Origin: Fragilariopsis cylindrus CCMP1102
Lineage: Eukaryota > Bacillariophyta > Bacillariophyceae > Bacillariales > Bacillariaceae
DNA: 58,614 bases
Direction of reading: 5' to 3'
Assembly: GCA_900095095.1 (NCBI GenBank)
Contig: FMBT01000541.1
Coordinates: 1 to 58,614, forward strand
Below the pieces are notes generated by a model. That model searched no databases and was not told the origin of the DNA. It was given only the letters and a program-made list of their open reading frames with translations. Positions within the stretch are counted from its first letter, which is position 1. Each line of letters begins with the position of its first letter. Shown here in pieces: positions 43,391 to 53,821 of the stretch. Position numbers and translations under genes: made by a program.

Positions 43391-45235
43391 TTAGAGAAAT
43401 GTTGAAACGATATGCTCATCCCAATATTGTTGTCTTTGTTGCTGATGAATTTGCTTTCTTTTCATGAGGGTTGATGATCGTGATGATGACGATGCTTCAT
43501 CGTCATTTACTAAGAAGGTGATGTCTGTGTTATTGTTGTTTTTGTTTTTGTTATTATCGTCCACGATGATGTTATTAGAAAAAAAACGAAACTCATGAAC
43601 ATGAAATGTTGATTGTTTTTCACAGTAATCAAATATATCATCAACAAAACTAATACCAAATGTAATACATAGTATTACAATAATCATTGTACGCTGATCA
43701 CCAGATTTACGTAATAAACGACAATTATGTCGTGTTGATCGTCGTTCACCACTAAATTTAGACGTTGATAAAGCTAATGGTAATGTATTCAGCGATGTCA
43801 CCGAATCGTGAGTGATGGCAGACATTCGCGGTAAATTCTTGTAACCATTATCGAGAGACGTGTCGTGTCGTAATTCTTCTACGTGAACAGCATCATATGA
43901 TTCATTTGAATCGATTGGTCCTATATTCCGTTTATAATCATCATCATTTTCAAATAGATATAATTGTGATGCTGATAAACGTCCCGTTGTTGGTGGTAAA
44001 GGGATATCAAAGAAAGACGCGTCACTAGAAAAAATAGAATCATTTAATGATTTTTCTTCCCAATACTTAATTGTTTTACGTATCGGTGATGGTGGTGCCT
44101 CACCATCATTATCAGTCGGTAGTAATACCGAATAAGGAATTGAGTGACGTTTCGGTGGTGGTGGTGGTGGTGGTGGTATATCATCAATTGATGTAGAACG
44201 TGAAACATCTTCTTGGTTCTCAATTTCGACAATCAAAAGGCTTAGCAGCACAGATGTCAAGAAAGGGCACGAGACCAAGAAACTAGCGATATCCTCTGAT
44301 CCAACCACCGATTTGTGTTCTTGATCTTGGTCTTGATCTTGTTCTTGTTGTTCCTTGATTATTTCAGTGATAACGTTTTCCACAGTCATGTGCCACGGAT
44401 CATCACCATCATCATGATCGTGGCCTTCTTCTTTCTTGTCGCAATCAACCGTGTCTTCAAGATCGGTGTCTACATCTTCTGCTAGATCAACATCCACGGA
44501 ATCGAATGTAGGTGTGAGTTCGATACTAATATTGCCTGGATCGTCGTCTTCGTTTTTCTTCAATTGAATACCGGTCGTCGTGGTCTTCGAGGTCGACAGA
44601 TCATCACCATCCTGATCGTGGCCTTCTTCTTCCTCGTCACGGACAACAGCGTCTTCCAGATCGGTGACTACATGGCCATCTTCTTCCTCGTCGCGAGAAG
44701 TAACGTCTTCAAGATCGGTGTCTCCATCTTCTGCTAGATCAGCATCCATGAGATCGAATTTACGTTTGTGTTCGGTCATCATGGTCGTTGCTGTTGATGG
44801 GTCTGATTTTGATAACGACTTATTCTTTGATGTTACACCACCAAATGTCTTAACAATAATGTGTTTCGTGGCACGTACAAAATAAGACGATGCTGATTTC
44901 TTGGATGCTTTTGACAACTTTGACTTTGAATTTTCTTTCTTTCTATTTAATTTTAATTTTGGATTTTGTTTTTTATGTTTTGAAAAAGAGGTGCTGCCAC
45001 TGCTGTTGCTGTTGTTAATTGTATGCTGACTCGTATTATTGACGAAACTTTCTTGAGATTTTGTCGTTTTGTTCTTCTTTATAATTTTCGGTTCCTCTTC
45101 TATCTCTTCTTCCTCCTCTTCCTTTACTACTTCTTCCTTAACCGATATTTCTATCTTTTCTATAGAGACTTGTTTTTCGTGCCTATCAATCAACAATTCT
45201 TGCTTTGCCGCTGCTTCTGTTGGTGGGGATGACAT
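43391..45235 (-). CDS. Acidic single-pass membrane protein, longer paralogue of 35,450-36,313
   Basis: 614 residues from the ATG at 45,235 (MSSPPTEAAAKQELL). The frame is open further upstream through a poly-Ser tract but without an ATG. It shares motif order with the smaller gene: acidic EEEEEEIEEE; SQESFVNN; a Lys/Ser-rich block ending SSYFVRATKHIIVKTFGG; PTFDSVDVDLAED; and HMTVENVITEIIKEQQEQ. An acidic block (DADLAEDGDTDLEDV) is internally duplicated. Additional parts are a PPPPPPPP stretch before KRHSIPYSVLLP, and SERR/HNCRLLRKS before a membrane segment (MIIVILCITFGISFVDDIFD). A 20-residue hydrophobic patch (IASFLVSCPFLTSVLLSLLI) is a possible second one. The role is unknown. Confidence 0.68.
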   Translation of the reverse strand: MSSPPTEAAAKQELLIDRHEKQVSIEKIEISVKEEVVKEEEEEEIEEEPKIIKKNKTTKSQESFVNNTSQHTINNSNSSGSTSFSKHKKQNPKLKLNRKKENSKSKLSKASKKSASSYFVRATKHIIVKTFGGVTSKNKSLSKSDPSTATTMMTEHKRKFDLMDADLAEDGDTDLEDVTSRDEEEDGHVVTDLEDAVVRDEEEEGHDQDGDDLSTSKTTTTGIQLKKNEDDDPGNISIELTPTFDSVDVDLAEDVDTDLEDTVDCDKKEEGHDHDDGDDPWHMTVENVITEIIKEQQEQDQDQDQEHKSVVGSEDIASFLVSCPFLTSVLLSLLIVEIENQEDVSRSTSIDDIPPPPPPPPKRHSIPYSVLLPTDNDGEAPPSPIRKTIKYWEEKSLNDSIFSSDASFFDIPLPPTTGRLSASQLYLFENDDDYKRNIGPIDSNESYDAVHVEELRHDTSLDNGYKNLPRMSAITHDSVTSLNTLPLALSTSKFSGERRSTRHNCRLLRKSGDQRTMIIVILCITFGISFVDDIFDYCEKQSTFHVHEFRFFSNNIIVDDNNKNKNNNNTDITFLVNDDEASSSSRSSTLMKRKQIHQQQRQQYWDEHIVSTFL

Positions 45236-45326
45236 CGTGCTGCAGCTACTGCTGCTGCTGCTGCTGCTGCTACCGCTATTATTGAGACAAATATGAGAGC
45301 GTAGGATACGAGGCAAAGTAAAAAGT

Positions 45327-45539
45327 ATGAGCGGGGAAGATGCGAATGAATTTGAATCACATGTTGTGTATTTATTGTCTCTATTCCATCCCTTGGTTAA
45401 TCTTTTACTTCTTCTTCTTTTTAACTTACAATTTAGTATTATTGTTGCTATTGTTGTGGCTGCTTGTATTACTATGACTACTTGCTACAAACCAGGTTAT
45501 TACGTCTCTTACTGTATCTTGGGCAGTATAACAACATAA
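45327..45539 (+). CDS. Possible small membrane protein (weak)
   Basis: 70 codons from the ATG at 45,327, starting 91 bp from the start of the divergent gene. It has two hydrophobic stretches (LFHPLVNLLLLLLF and FSIIVAIVVAACITM). No family is recognised. In T-rich DNA such frames arise by chance, so this is listed only as a possibility. Confidence 0.18.
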   Translation: MSGEDANEFESHVVYLLSLFHPLVNLLLLLLFNLQFSIIVAIVVAACITMTTCYKPGYYVSYCILGSITT

Positions 45540-46331
45540 TTGGTGTAATAGGAATGATCCTTTCAGTAAGGTGTTCTCATCGTCTGGTAATCGTGACACC
45601 ATTATGATGCTATCTTATTTCAAGGCCACGCTACTAGTATTAAAGCTAGCGACAAGCTCTTACTTATTGAAGTCAAATCTGCCAATCTGGGATTCATTCG
45701 TGATTTCTCAGTACTGTATGTTACAGTGATAAAGGAATAAATCAAAGGGGCTGTGCTATATACTGCTACACTGGCTGTACACGAAATAATGAGGCTAGCT
45801 CTATCCGGGACATGAAAAATCCAAGATAAAAAATAATTGCTTGCTTTCGTTATGCATTGTTTTGTTTCTTGTGCCGAGGATGCGATTGATTTATTGGCAG
45901 CAAGTTATTGTTGTTTGCATAAGCACATTCTTTTTATCATCATGATTGTCACGCACACGAGGAAACGACGTGAATAATGCATTAAGGTGCGCGCAAATTC
46001 CCTGAAACTGTATTTCTCAACGTACGGTTGAAGAAGGAAGAAAGATACTTCAGTCACGCGCGACCCGATAGGACGAATGGAATACAACTGTGACTGTACA
46101 ACGTAAGAACCAAAAAGTGATCATAGTAATACGAACGACGAACTAGGCGCTTTAAAAGGAGGTGGAGGAAAAAAAAAGAAGAGGAAGACGAGGAGGAAGA
46201 AGAAGAAGATAATGATGATTCGATTCGATTCGATGCATTGAGTCTCCTACATTCAATGATGCGAGAGCTAGAGTAAAAATCCGAAAAATCATAAGTACTG
46301 TAGCAATAGAATACTACTGTATATTTATATT
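45540..46331. other. Intergenic
   Basis: No gene is supported. A purine-rich GGAGG/GAAGA tract lies at about 46,158-46,210. Confidence 0.6.
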
Positions 46332-47864
46332 TTAGTCAGAGCATGGAACAAATTTCATACCAAAGCATTCGGATAACGGTATACACGATGATGATGATGA
46401 TGATGATGGTAATGATAATGATGACGATCTTATATTGATATCACCATCACTATCATTGCTGCTGTCATGGTGCGTTGCCATTGTTGTATCGCTATTACCG
46501 TCGCCACAATTGATGCTATTGTTCTTCTGAGCATCAGTAACCATATTGTTCTGATGTAATATTAATTCTTGCTGCTCATTCATATATCTTGTTCTTATTA
46601 ATTTTTGTTGCTGTTGTTTCTTATAATATTGTTTACGAAATATAGGTTCAATTTTATTGAAAACTATTTTCTGATCATTATTTGTATCGCCATTGGTGTG
46701 AAGTACCACCCACCAACAATCAGACATATGACTGCATTGATGCCAATATAAAAAACGACCACTATGTGTATGTTGCATTTCATCCATTATTTCTAGTACT
46801 AATTCTTTTTTCTTAGATGGCTTACTATTTTCCATTTCATATAGTTGTTCCACTTTAGAGTCAATCAAATTCCGTAACATTTCATTACCAGGATGACTTG
46901 TAAATGAATCTCCCTGTTTAAAAAGAACATCATTTGGATATGGAGCTTCAACAATAATATTATTGGTACTGAAATTGTTAGCAATCAGTTTTTCCTGATC
47001 TTCAATCATATTACGTATTCTTAACCATTGTCTTACAAATGATAATTTTATCTTTCCAGTGTATGTAATTGGAATAGAATCTATCGGAATCCCATATACT
47101 TGTAATATATATCGTAGTTCAATAGGTGTACCAATATGTAATCTCAATCTTGTACGGTTATTTGATCCAATTGCCATTGTAAAAAAGTTTCTTCTTAATC
47201 TAAAAAAGGGTGTATCAGGTGTACATATATGCATCGCACTTGTTCGGACAGTCATTAACCAATGATCGGATGGACGTAAGGGTGCCTCATGGGTAGGTTT
47301 CTGAGGAAAGGATGGCTCAAACATACTTATAAGAACAGCTCCCTTGCGTTGTGTATCAATGTCATTCCCAATAACCCAACTTGTATACATTAAAATTTTA
47401 AGTATTACGTGTTTAGATATTGTATACCAACCTTCATCGTATGGGAGACAACAAACAACCCGTCGGCCAGTACCAAATGCTCTAACAGGCATTAGTTGTA
47501 CATATCCTTTACGGAACACTTTTTGTTCCTCCACTGTGAAATCTGCTGATAGACGTATTGGTCTTTCTAATACAACTGCACCAAATAAGTCGTAGGCTTT
47601 ATCTAACCATTTTAACATTCGAATTGCAGATTTTTGTATATTAAATAACTCATATCTTAAAAACCGCAATCGAAATTGTCTTGCATTCACAAATGTACGC
47701 CCCTTGACAGTAAGTTGACTTTGTAGGTATGCAGTCTTTCCAGTGTCTGGAATTTTATTATCAATCTCAAGTTGTAATTCATGCATTGATTCTTCAATTA
47801 ATATTTGTGTCTCATCAATTGCCAAGCATGTCACACAATGTATTTCATCTGTTGTGTTGTTCAT
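46332..47864 (-). CDS. CRAL-TRIO-like plus DUF6824 (HPGN) protein
   Basis: 510 residues from the ATG at 47,864. Residues about 80-275 resemble a CRAL-TRIO lipid-binding domain (RRVVCCLPYDEGWYTISKHV, RTRLRLHIGTPIELRYILQV, YGIPIDSIPITYTGKIK). Residues about 309-400 are a DUF6824 domain: PNDVLFKQGDSFTSHPGNEM, then a Lys-rich helix and HSGRFLYWHQ...WWVVL. DUF6824 is a domain that I know almost only from diatoms and relatives, where it often sits in predicted regulatory proteins; biochemical function is unknown. In many copies the turn reads GRG; here it is KQG, a divergent form. A Gln/Asn/Ser-rich tail follows. It is a single exon with no targeting signal. The CRAL-TRIO call is weaker than the DUF6824 call. 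Confidence 0.8.
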   Translation of the reverse strand: MNNTTDEIHCVTCLAIDETQILIEESMHELQLEIDNKIPDTGKTAYLQSQLTVKGRTFVNARQFRLRFLRYELFNIQKSAIRMLKWLDKAYDLFGAVVLERPIRLSADFTVEEQKVFRKGYVQLMPVRAFGTGRRVVCCLPYDEGWYTISKHVILKILMYTSWVIGNDIDTQRKGAVLISMFEPSFPQKPTHEAPLRPSDHWLMTVRTSAMHICTPDTPFFRLRRNFFTMAIGSNNRTRLRLHIGTPIELRYILQVYGIPIDSIPITYTGKIKLSFVRQWLRIRNMIEDQEKLIANNFSTNNIIVEAPYPNDVLFKQGDSFTSHPGNEMLRNLIDSKVEQLYEMENSKPSKKKELVLEIMDEMQHTHSGRFLYWHQCSHMSDCWWVVLHTNGDTNNDQKIVFNKIEPIFRKQYYKKQQQQKLIRTRYMNEQQELILHQNNMVTDAQKNNSINCGDGNSDTTMATHHDSSNDSDGDINIRSSSLSLPSSSSSSSCIPLSECFGMKFVPCSD

Positions 47865-49532
47865 TGTTCGGTTTGGTTTTGTTTGGTTGGTATTTATTTT
47901 TATTTGTTCGGTTTCGGTTTATATTTGTTTGTTCGGATTTTATGTTTGTGTGTGGAAGATTTAAAAATAGGATGAAAAAACGATTAACGATTTTAATGTT
48001 AGAGCAGTAGTCTCAGCAAGCAAAAAGTCAACAACAACAAAAGTACTGGAAGCATAATGATAATATGGAGTACGGTAGTGATAGCGGTAGCTAGCTAGCA
48101 AGCTCGAATGAATCGAAATCAAAATCGAAATCGAAGAGGATTCATCCATCACGTACGACACCTACACGGCACAACGATACAATACGATACAATACGATAC
48201 GATACGAGTTACGACGATACGAGTTACGACGATGCCTATAGCGACACGACTATTTATACTCGATTGTACTTACCTTGGTAATCATTTCGATCTTTCAAAC
48301 TTAATTGACTCAATTCTTTTGCTAATAAATCTTCGCTGTAGTGTGGCGTCGGCATCGGAATCGGCGTCGATATCGGCAACGGCATCGGCATCGAACTCAT
48401 TCTACAATTTTTATTTATATTCAATACTTTAGTAGTGCTGAGATAATATTGTATTATGAGAGCTACCGGTATACATACGTCGACTCGATAAACAAACTAC
48501 TACTTCAACTGACTCACTCGATGAACAAAGAAGTCCATAACATTATAATATACGCAAAAAGCTGTACAGTAGGTTAATGTCCAACCATTTTCGTTCGTGA
48601 TTATGTTCAACCAGTAGACTGTATACGTTTTGCTTATGGAATGTATTTGTAGTTTAAAATACAGTTCTTTATTCATATATCAACACATATTCGGTGGTGG
48701 GGGTGGTGGTTGTACAGTGGTCGTCGGTGTTGATGGGCAAGAACTGACACAAGAACAACATCATTTCTTATAATTTCATACGCAAACCGATGTTTTTGGT
48801 AGTCGTGCGCGATATCTATCGAATCTATTGTCGCGAAGATAGTTGAACAAAAGAAATTCATTAACAAGTAGCTTGTCTTCAGGCATATTAATCTTTGTAC
48901 TTCTTACACATTTTATACCAGATAAAAATTAAACAGCGTAAACGCGCCGGAACAGCGTACTAAGAGGAGACACCAACACACCCCCTATATAAAACCGCCC
49001 GCCAACTTGCTCCGTCCACTCTACAAAATTAACCATTGACAGTTAACATACAAAGGAAGCATGCTATAAAAGGAATAAACTTTATATTCGATATTCATGT
49101 CTGTATAGATAGCTTTCTAACTAGCTTCTTCTTTGACCGTTGAATTCCTGAAATTTTTAGAGAGACACTTCTTTTTTTTTGGCGCGCCACTCCATGCGCA
49201 CTTTGAATGGCTATTACCCAATCAGAATCCATTAAATAAAAAAAAAATCCATCTCCTATCGTCATTAACAGCCTATCATCAATAGGCTTTCAACGAAAAT
49301 TTTCCATTCCACATACTTCATCTCCTATATCAATCAATATTTGAGTAGATTCAACGATGATTGAGTTGTACAAAGTTACGAAAAATGATGGAGAACCCAC
49401 CGGAAGGTCGTGGTCTACAGCTATAGCGTTGTTTAGGTGTGAAATGGACAAGAATTGAGGAAGGAAAAGCTGTATTTCCAGTTGTCTTTTTCTTTTCATA
49501 AAAAAAATATAAACAACAACAATCAATCAATC
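47865..49532. other. Divergent intergenic region with CGATA and CGG(C/A)AT repeats
   Basis: It has GTTCGGTTTGTTTG repeats at about 47,866-47,940, (CGATACAATA)n at 48,174-48,240 and GCATCGG repeats at 48,350-48,400. It should contain upstream regions for both flanking genes. No gene is supported. Confidence 0.6.
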
Positions 49533-49844
49533 ATGTCGTTGCCTCCCTCTACAGGTATTAATCAACAAACTGAAGGGTGGGCTTCATGGAGTTATGTCGC
49601 TAGTCCTCCACCTTCTGTTGCTTCTGTTACTAAGGATATTATTCCAGGACAAACAACACCAGAGACAGAAGTGAATGAATCGTTTCATTCTATTTCTACT
49701 CCTCCTATTCCTACCACCATTGTCTTCAAAGATGATGGCTCTCCTTCTTCGTTGGAAACAGTACCTACACGACTAGATCCCAACCCAGAAGTATCTACTA
49801 TGGTGGTCAGCATGTTAACTTGTCCTGCACACATGAACATTGAA

Positions 49845-49881
<37 letters not shown>

Positions 49882-50489
49882 AAAAAAGAAAGGCTGCGCA
49901 GTTGTTGGATGCTGTTGTACCACATCCGCGTGCGCCTCCATTGATTCGGACTGGCAACCTGATGTTTCTACGAGTTGATTTACTTTGTTACGTAAATAAG
50001 AAACAGGAGAGTGACTTCAAACTCTTTAGGAAAACTATTGAAACAAATTTTGGAGATTTGCCTTGCAGAAACTGCAACCGTATGGACTGCAACGACAAGA
50101 TCAATATCCGGCATGTCATGGGAGTAGCCAAGTTGATGGCCTTTATTCGTCCTGATTCGGTCTACGATGGAACTTGGGCTGAAGTGTTAAATCACAAGAG
50201 TTTTAGATTACAGTTTCATCAATTTTACTGTTTATTTCTTAATCTTAATCAGTTGACCACCCCTCCTTCTGATTGCTTGGAGAGAGATATGGTTGCTCTA
50301 TTCCCCTCTCCAAATGATCTCCCGGATCATCATCATCTCAAGCAACGGGAAGATGCACCAACAACATTGATGCAAAACCTCATAAGCAAGCCCATGAGTA
50401 AGCATTGGTACTTGGTACCGGCACAGGACGTTAGCACTACGCCTGCAGAGGAAGCTAAAGAGGCAGCTGCAGATGCCGCGATCAATTAA
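49533..50489 (+). CDS. Unrecognised protein with a CxxC-like cluster
   Basis: 318 residues from the ATG at 49,533 (MSLPPSTGINQQTEGW), chosen because it follows an A-rich leader; the upstream in-frame sequence looks untranslated. The N-terminal 115 residues are Ser/Thr/Pro-rich and disordered. A poly-Asn run then leads to a KKRK patch (possible nuclear signal). Residues about 145-250 look folded: MFLRVDLLCYVNKKQESDFK, LPCRNCNRMDCNDKINIRHV and FRLQFHQFYCLFLNLNQL. The C-R-N-C-N-R-M-D-C group could hold a metal. The C terminus is Ala/Glu-rich. I do not recognise the family. Confidence 0.6.
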
Positions 50490-50735
50490 GAATAGAGCTG
50501 AGACTACTGAATAACCGTTATCATAGAATTCATTCTCCTTACTTCACAGCAAAGAACGGCGAATTAAATTAAAAACTTAAGTAAATATTTATGTTAATTA
50601 ATTTATTCGGGTAAGAGATTTTTTGTGTAACACTATACTAGTACCAATTTGATGGGTTACACCCCTCAAATAATAGACAATTCTTTTGAATTTTCGCGCC
50701 GGGGGACCTGTCGAAAGCATCGAATATAGTAATTA
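50490..50735. other. Intergenic
   Basis: Short AT-rich 3' flank; nothing recognised. Confidence 0.6.
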
Positions 50736-53500
50736 ATATAAAAACTAATTCATGCCCAAATTTTACTAGTATTTGTTAGTCTAGTATAAAATAACAACTT
50801 TAGCATCAAATATATACACCTAAAGAGTCATTTTTTTGGGGAAAAAACTATAAAGTTCACAATAGACCTATTAGATGGAGGACTGTCAAATTCTTTAGTC
50901 TCCTAAGCCAACTGGTATCTCACAATGTAGGCTCACACACAGCACACATTTTAGGGATTTTTAAAATGTATGTTGTGTACACACAACAAAATATCTCATT
51001 TGAAAGTGTTGAAAAGGACAACACCTTCTGGGTTGGGTGTACTAGCATTCTGATAGTATAATAGAACATTTTAAAAGCCTCCTACCACTTTTTTGTTCCT
51101 GTGGTTGTTGAATAAATTACAATCTGCTGTTGTGGAAGGCACACAAACAACAAGATTTTTGATCAGAAATGAACAACAAAATATCTTATTTGAAAGGGTT
51201 GGAGAGGACAACACCAGATGGGTTGGGTGCACTAGCATCCACATCGTGTACTAGAACTTTGTGTTTGCCTCCTAAAACTTTTCTGTTCATGTGGTTGAGG
51301 AATAAAATTTATTTTGATGTTGTTCCAAACACAAAATTACAAAATTTCCAATCAAAATGAACCACAAAATATCTCATATGAAATGGTTACAGAGGACAAC
51401 ACCAGCTGGGTCAGGTGCACAAACTTCCACATAGTTTACTAGAACATTGTGTTTGCCTCCCTCAACTTTTCTATTCCTTTGGCTGAGGAATAAATTTCAT
51501 TTTGCTTTTGTGGCAGGCAAATACAAAAAAAATGATTTTGGGTCAGAAATGAACACAAAATATCTCATTTGAAAAGATTGGAGAGGACAACACCAGATGA
51601 GTCAGGTGCACTAGCATTCACATAGTATACTAGAACATTGTGTTTGCCTCCTAAATCTTTTCTGTTCCTGTGGTGGAAGAGTAAACTTGATTTTGCTGCT
51701 GTGGTATGCACACAAATAACCACATTTTTTATCAAAATGAACCACAAAATATCTCATTTGAAAGGATTGGAGAGGACAACACCAGATGGGTCAGGTGCAC
51801 TAGCATTCAAATAGTATACTAGAACGTTGTGTTTGCCTCCTGCCACTTTTCTATTCCTGTGGATGAGGAATAAAATTCATTATGCTGTTGTTCCACACAC
51901 AAAACAACAAGATTTTCAATCACAAAATATCTCATTTGAAAGGATTGGAGAGGACAACACCAGATGGGTCAGGTGCACAAACATTCACATAGTATACTAG
52001 AACGTTGTGTTTGCCTCCTGCATCTTTTCTGTTCCTGTGGTTGAGGAATAAATTTCATTTTGCTGTCATTCCACACACAAAATAACAACATTGTCAATCA
52101 AAATGAACAACAAAATATCTTATTTGAAAGGATTGGAGAGGACAACACCAGATGGGTTGGGTGCACTAGCATTCAAATATTATACTAGAACTTTATGATT
52201 GCCTCCTGCCACTTTTCTATTCCTGTGGTTGAGGAATAAATTTCATTTTGCTGTTTTTCCACACACAAAACAGCAAGATTTTCAATCACAAGATTTTCAA
52301 TCACAAAATATCTCATTTGAAAGGATTGGAGAGGACAACAGCAGCTGGGTCAGGTGCACAAACATTCACATAGTGTACTAGATCATTGTGTTTGCCTCCT
52401 ACTTCTTCTATCTCACTATGGTTGCAGAATACATTTCATTACGCTGTTATTGCAGGCACACAAACAACAAGATTTTGGGTCATAAATAATGAACAACACA
52501 ATTTCTCATTTGAAATGGCTACAGAGGACAAACCAGATGGTCAGGTGCACAAACATCCACATAGTGTACTAGAACAATGCATTTGCCTCCTTCCATTCTT
52601 GGTGGTTCATCATCACTTGACTGAAGTAATTCTGATTGGTATCACAACTTTTATCTCACAAATTCTCCAGTGGAGTTTTGTTATTGGAATATTAACCAAC
52701 TTTGAATAAGAAGATGATGAATAACTTCTCCTTAGGTTCTAGAACCAGCATGTTGCACCAGAATACCACCTAGTCATCCATCCCATACCCATAGGGGATG
52801 ACCCAAGGGACATGATCCCTCCTACATAATACCTTATTCTTGCCTCCAGAACACAAACATTGCATTTTGGCCAACATGTCATATTTCCATGCCCAACAGT
52901 ACCATTCAGAAATAGGCTGCCACAACATCAAAAAAGGAATTGGACCCAGGGGTATAGATTATTACCCCTGATTGGACCATGGTTTGAACACCCAGATACC
53001 TTCCATATACGCATATTGTCAAAATACACCAGTAATACTTGGATTATTTGCCATATTGGTGGTGTGGTGAGCTGGGGAACAATAAAATGGACATAAAATA
53101 GTCCAAAATGCATACATTGCAAGAATATATGAGATGCTACCCGACCCATACCAAGTATGCTGAGTCCCAAATAAAATAACAAGGCATCAACCTAACTCAA
53201 AATTTTTTGGATCATATTATTGCTTTAGGTAATCATTCATATATTTGGGGTTTCACGGGTCAAAACCCATCGTTCTTAAAACACACAATTTCTCTAAGTG
53301 CCGTGTGCGCGTGTAATCAAGGCCATGATGCACCATCAATACAGACCTAATAACCCTGAAAGATTATATGGAGCTCAACATTATACCTATGGGTACAAGG
53401 TCGAACTATTGCTTAGGGCTATAGGGAGGTTAGGAAGTTGTGAGGGTGTGCTAAGACCCACAAAGGGGCATTTAGGCCCCAAAACAGGTTTCCCCACTTT
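50736..53500 (-). repeat. Dispersed noncoding repeat, copy C (truncated)
   Basis: Same orientation as copy B. It begins ATATAAAAACTAATTCATG and ends inside the conserved region (AAAACAGGTTTCCCC), so it lacks the last ~450 bp present in A and B. Its ~190-bp tandem part (about 50,990-52,600) is the longest of the three, with 8 or 9 units, so unit number varies widely between copies. No shared open frame. Confidence 0.88.
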
Positions 53501-53821
53501 TGTGTAAGGTACGGTAGTCTTAATATTTTGGAGGGGATGTTACCGTATATTCGTCATTCCTTATAATTATATTTTGTGTTGTTTTATAACATTTCATTTC
53601 TCTTCTTTTGCAAATTAATAGCTATATATGTTTATTTTATACTTCATTTTACTTTTATTTTTATTGTAATCTTTTCTCCTTGTTTGGTGTGGACGGTGTG
53701 AATGGATGAATGGGTGGGTTTATGGTACGTAATTTTATACCTACTTCCAACTACTCCTACTAGGTTCTACCTACTGTCCCGTACCGTCCCGTACCGTACC
53801 GTAGTACTTCACTTTGCTTTA
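53501..53821. other. Intergenic 3' flank
   Basis: T-rich sequence with a (GTACC)n-like stretch at 53,768-53,805 just beyond the stop of the minus-strand gene. No gene is supported. Confidence 0.6.
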
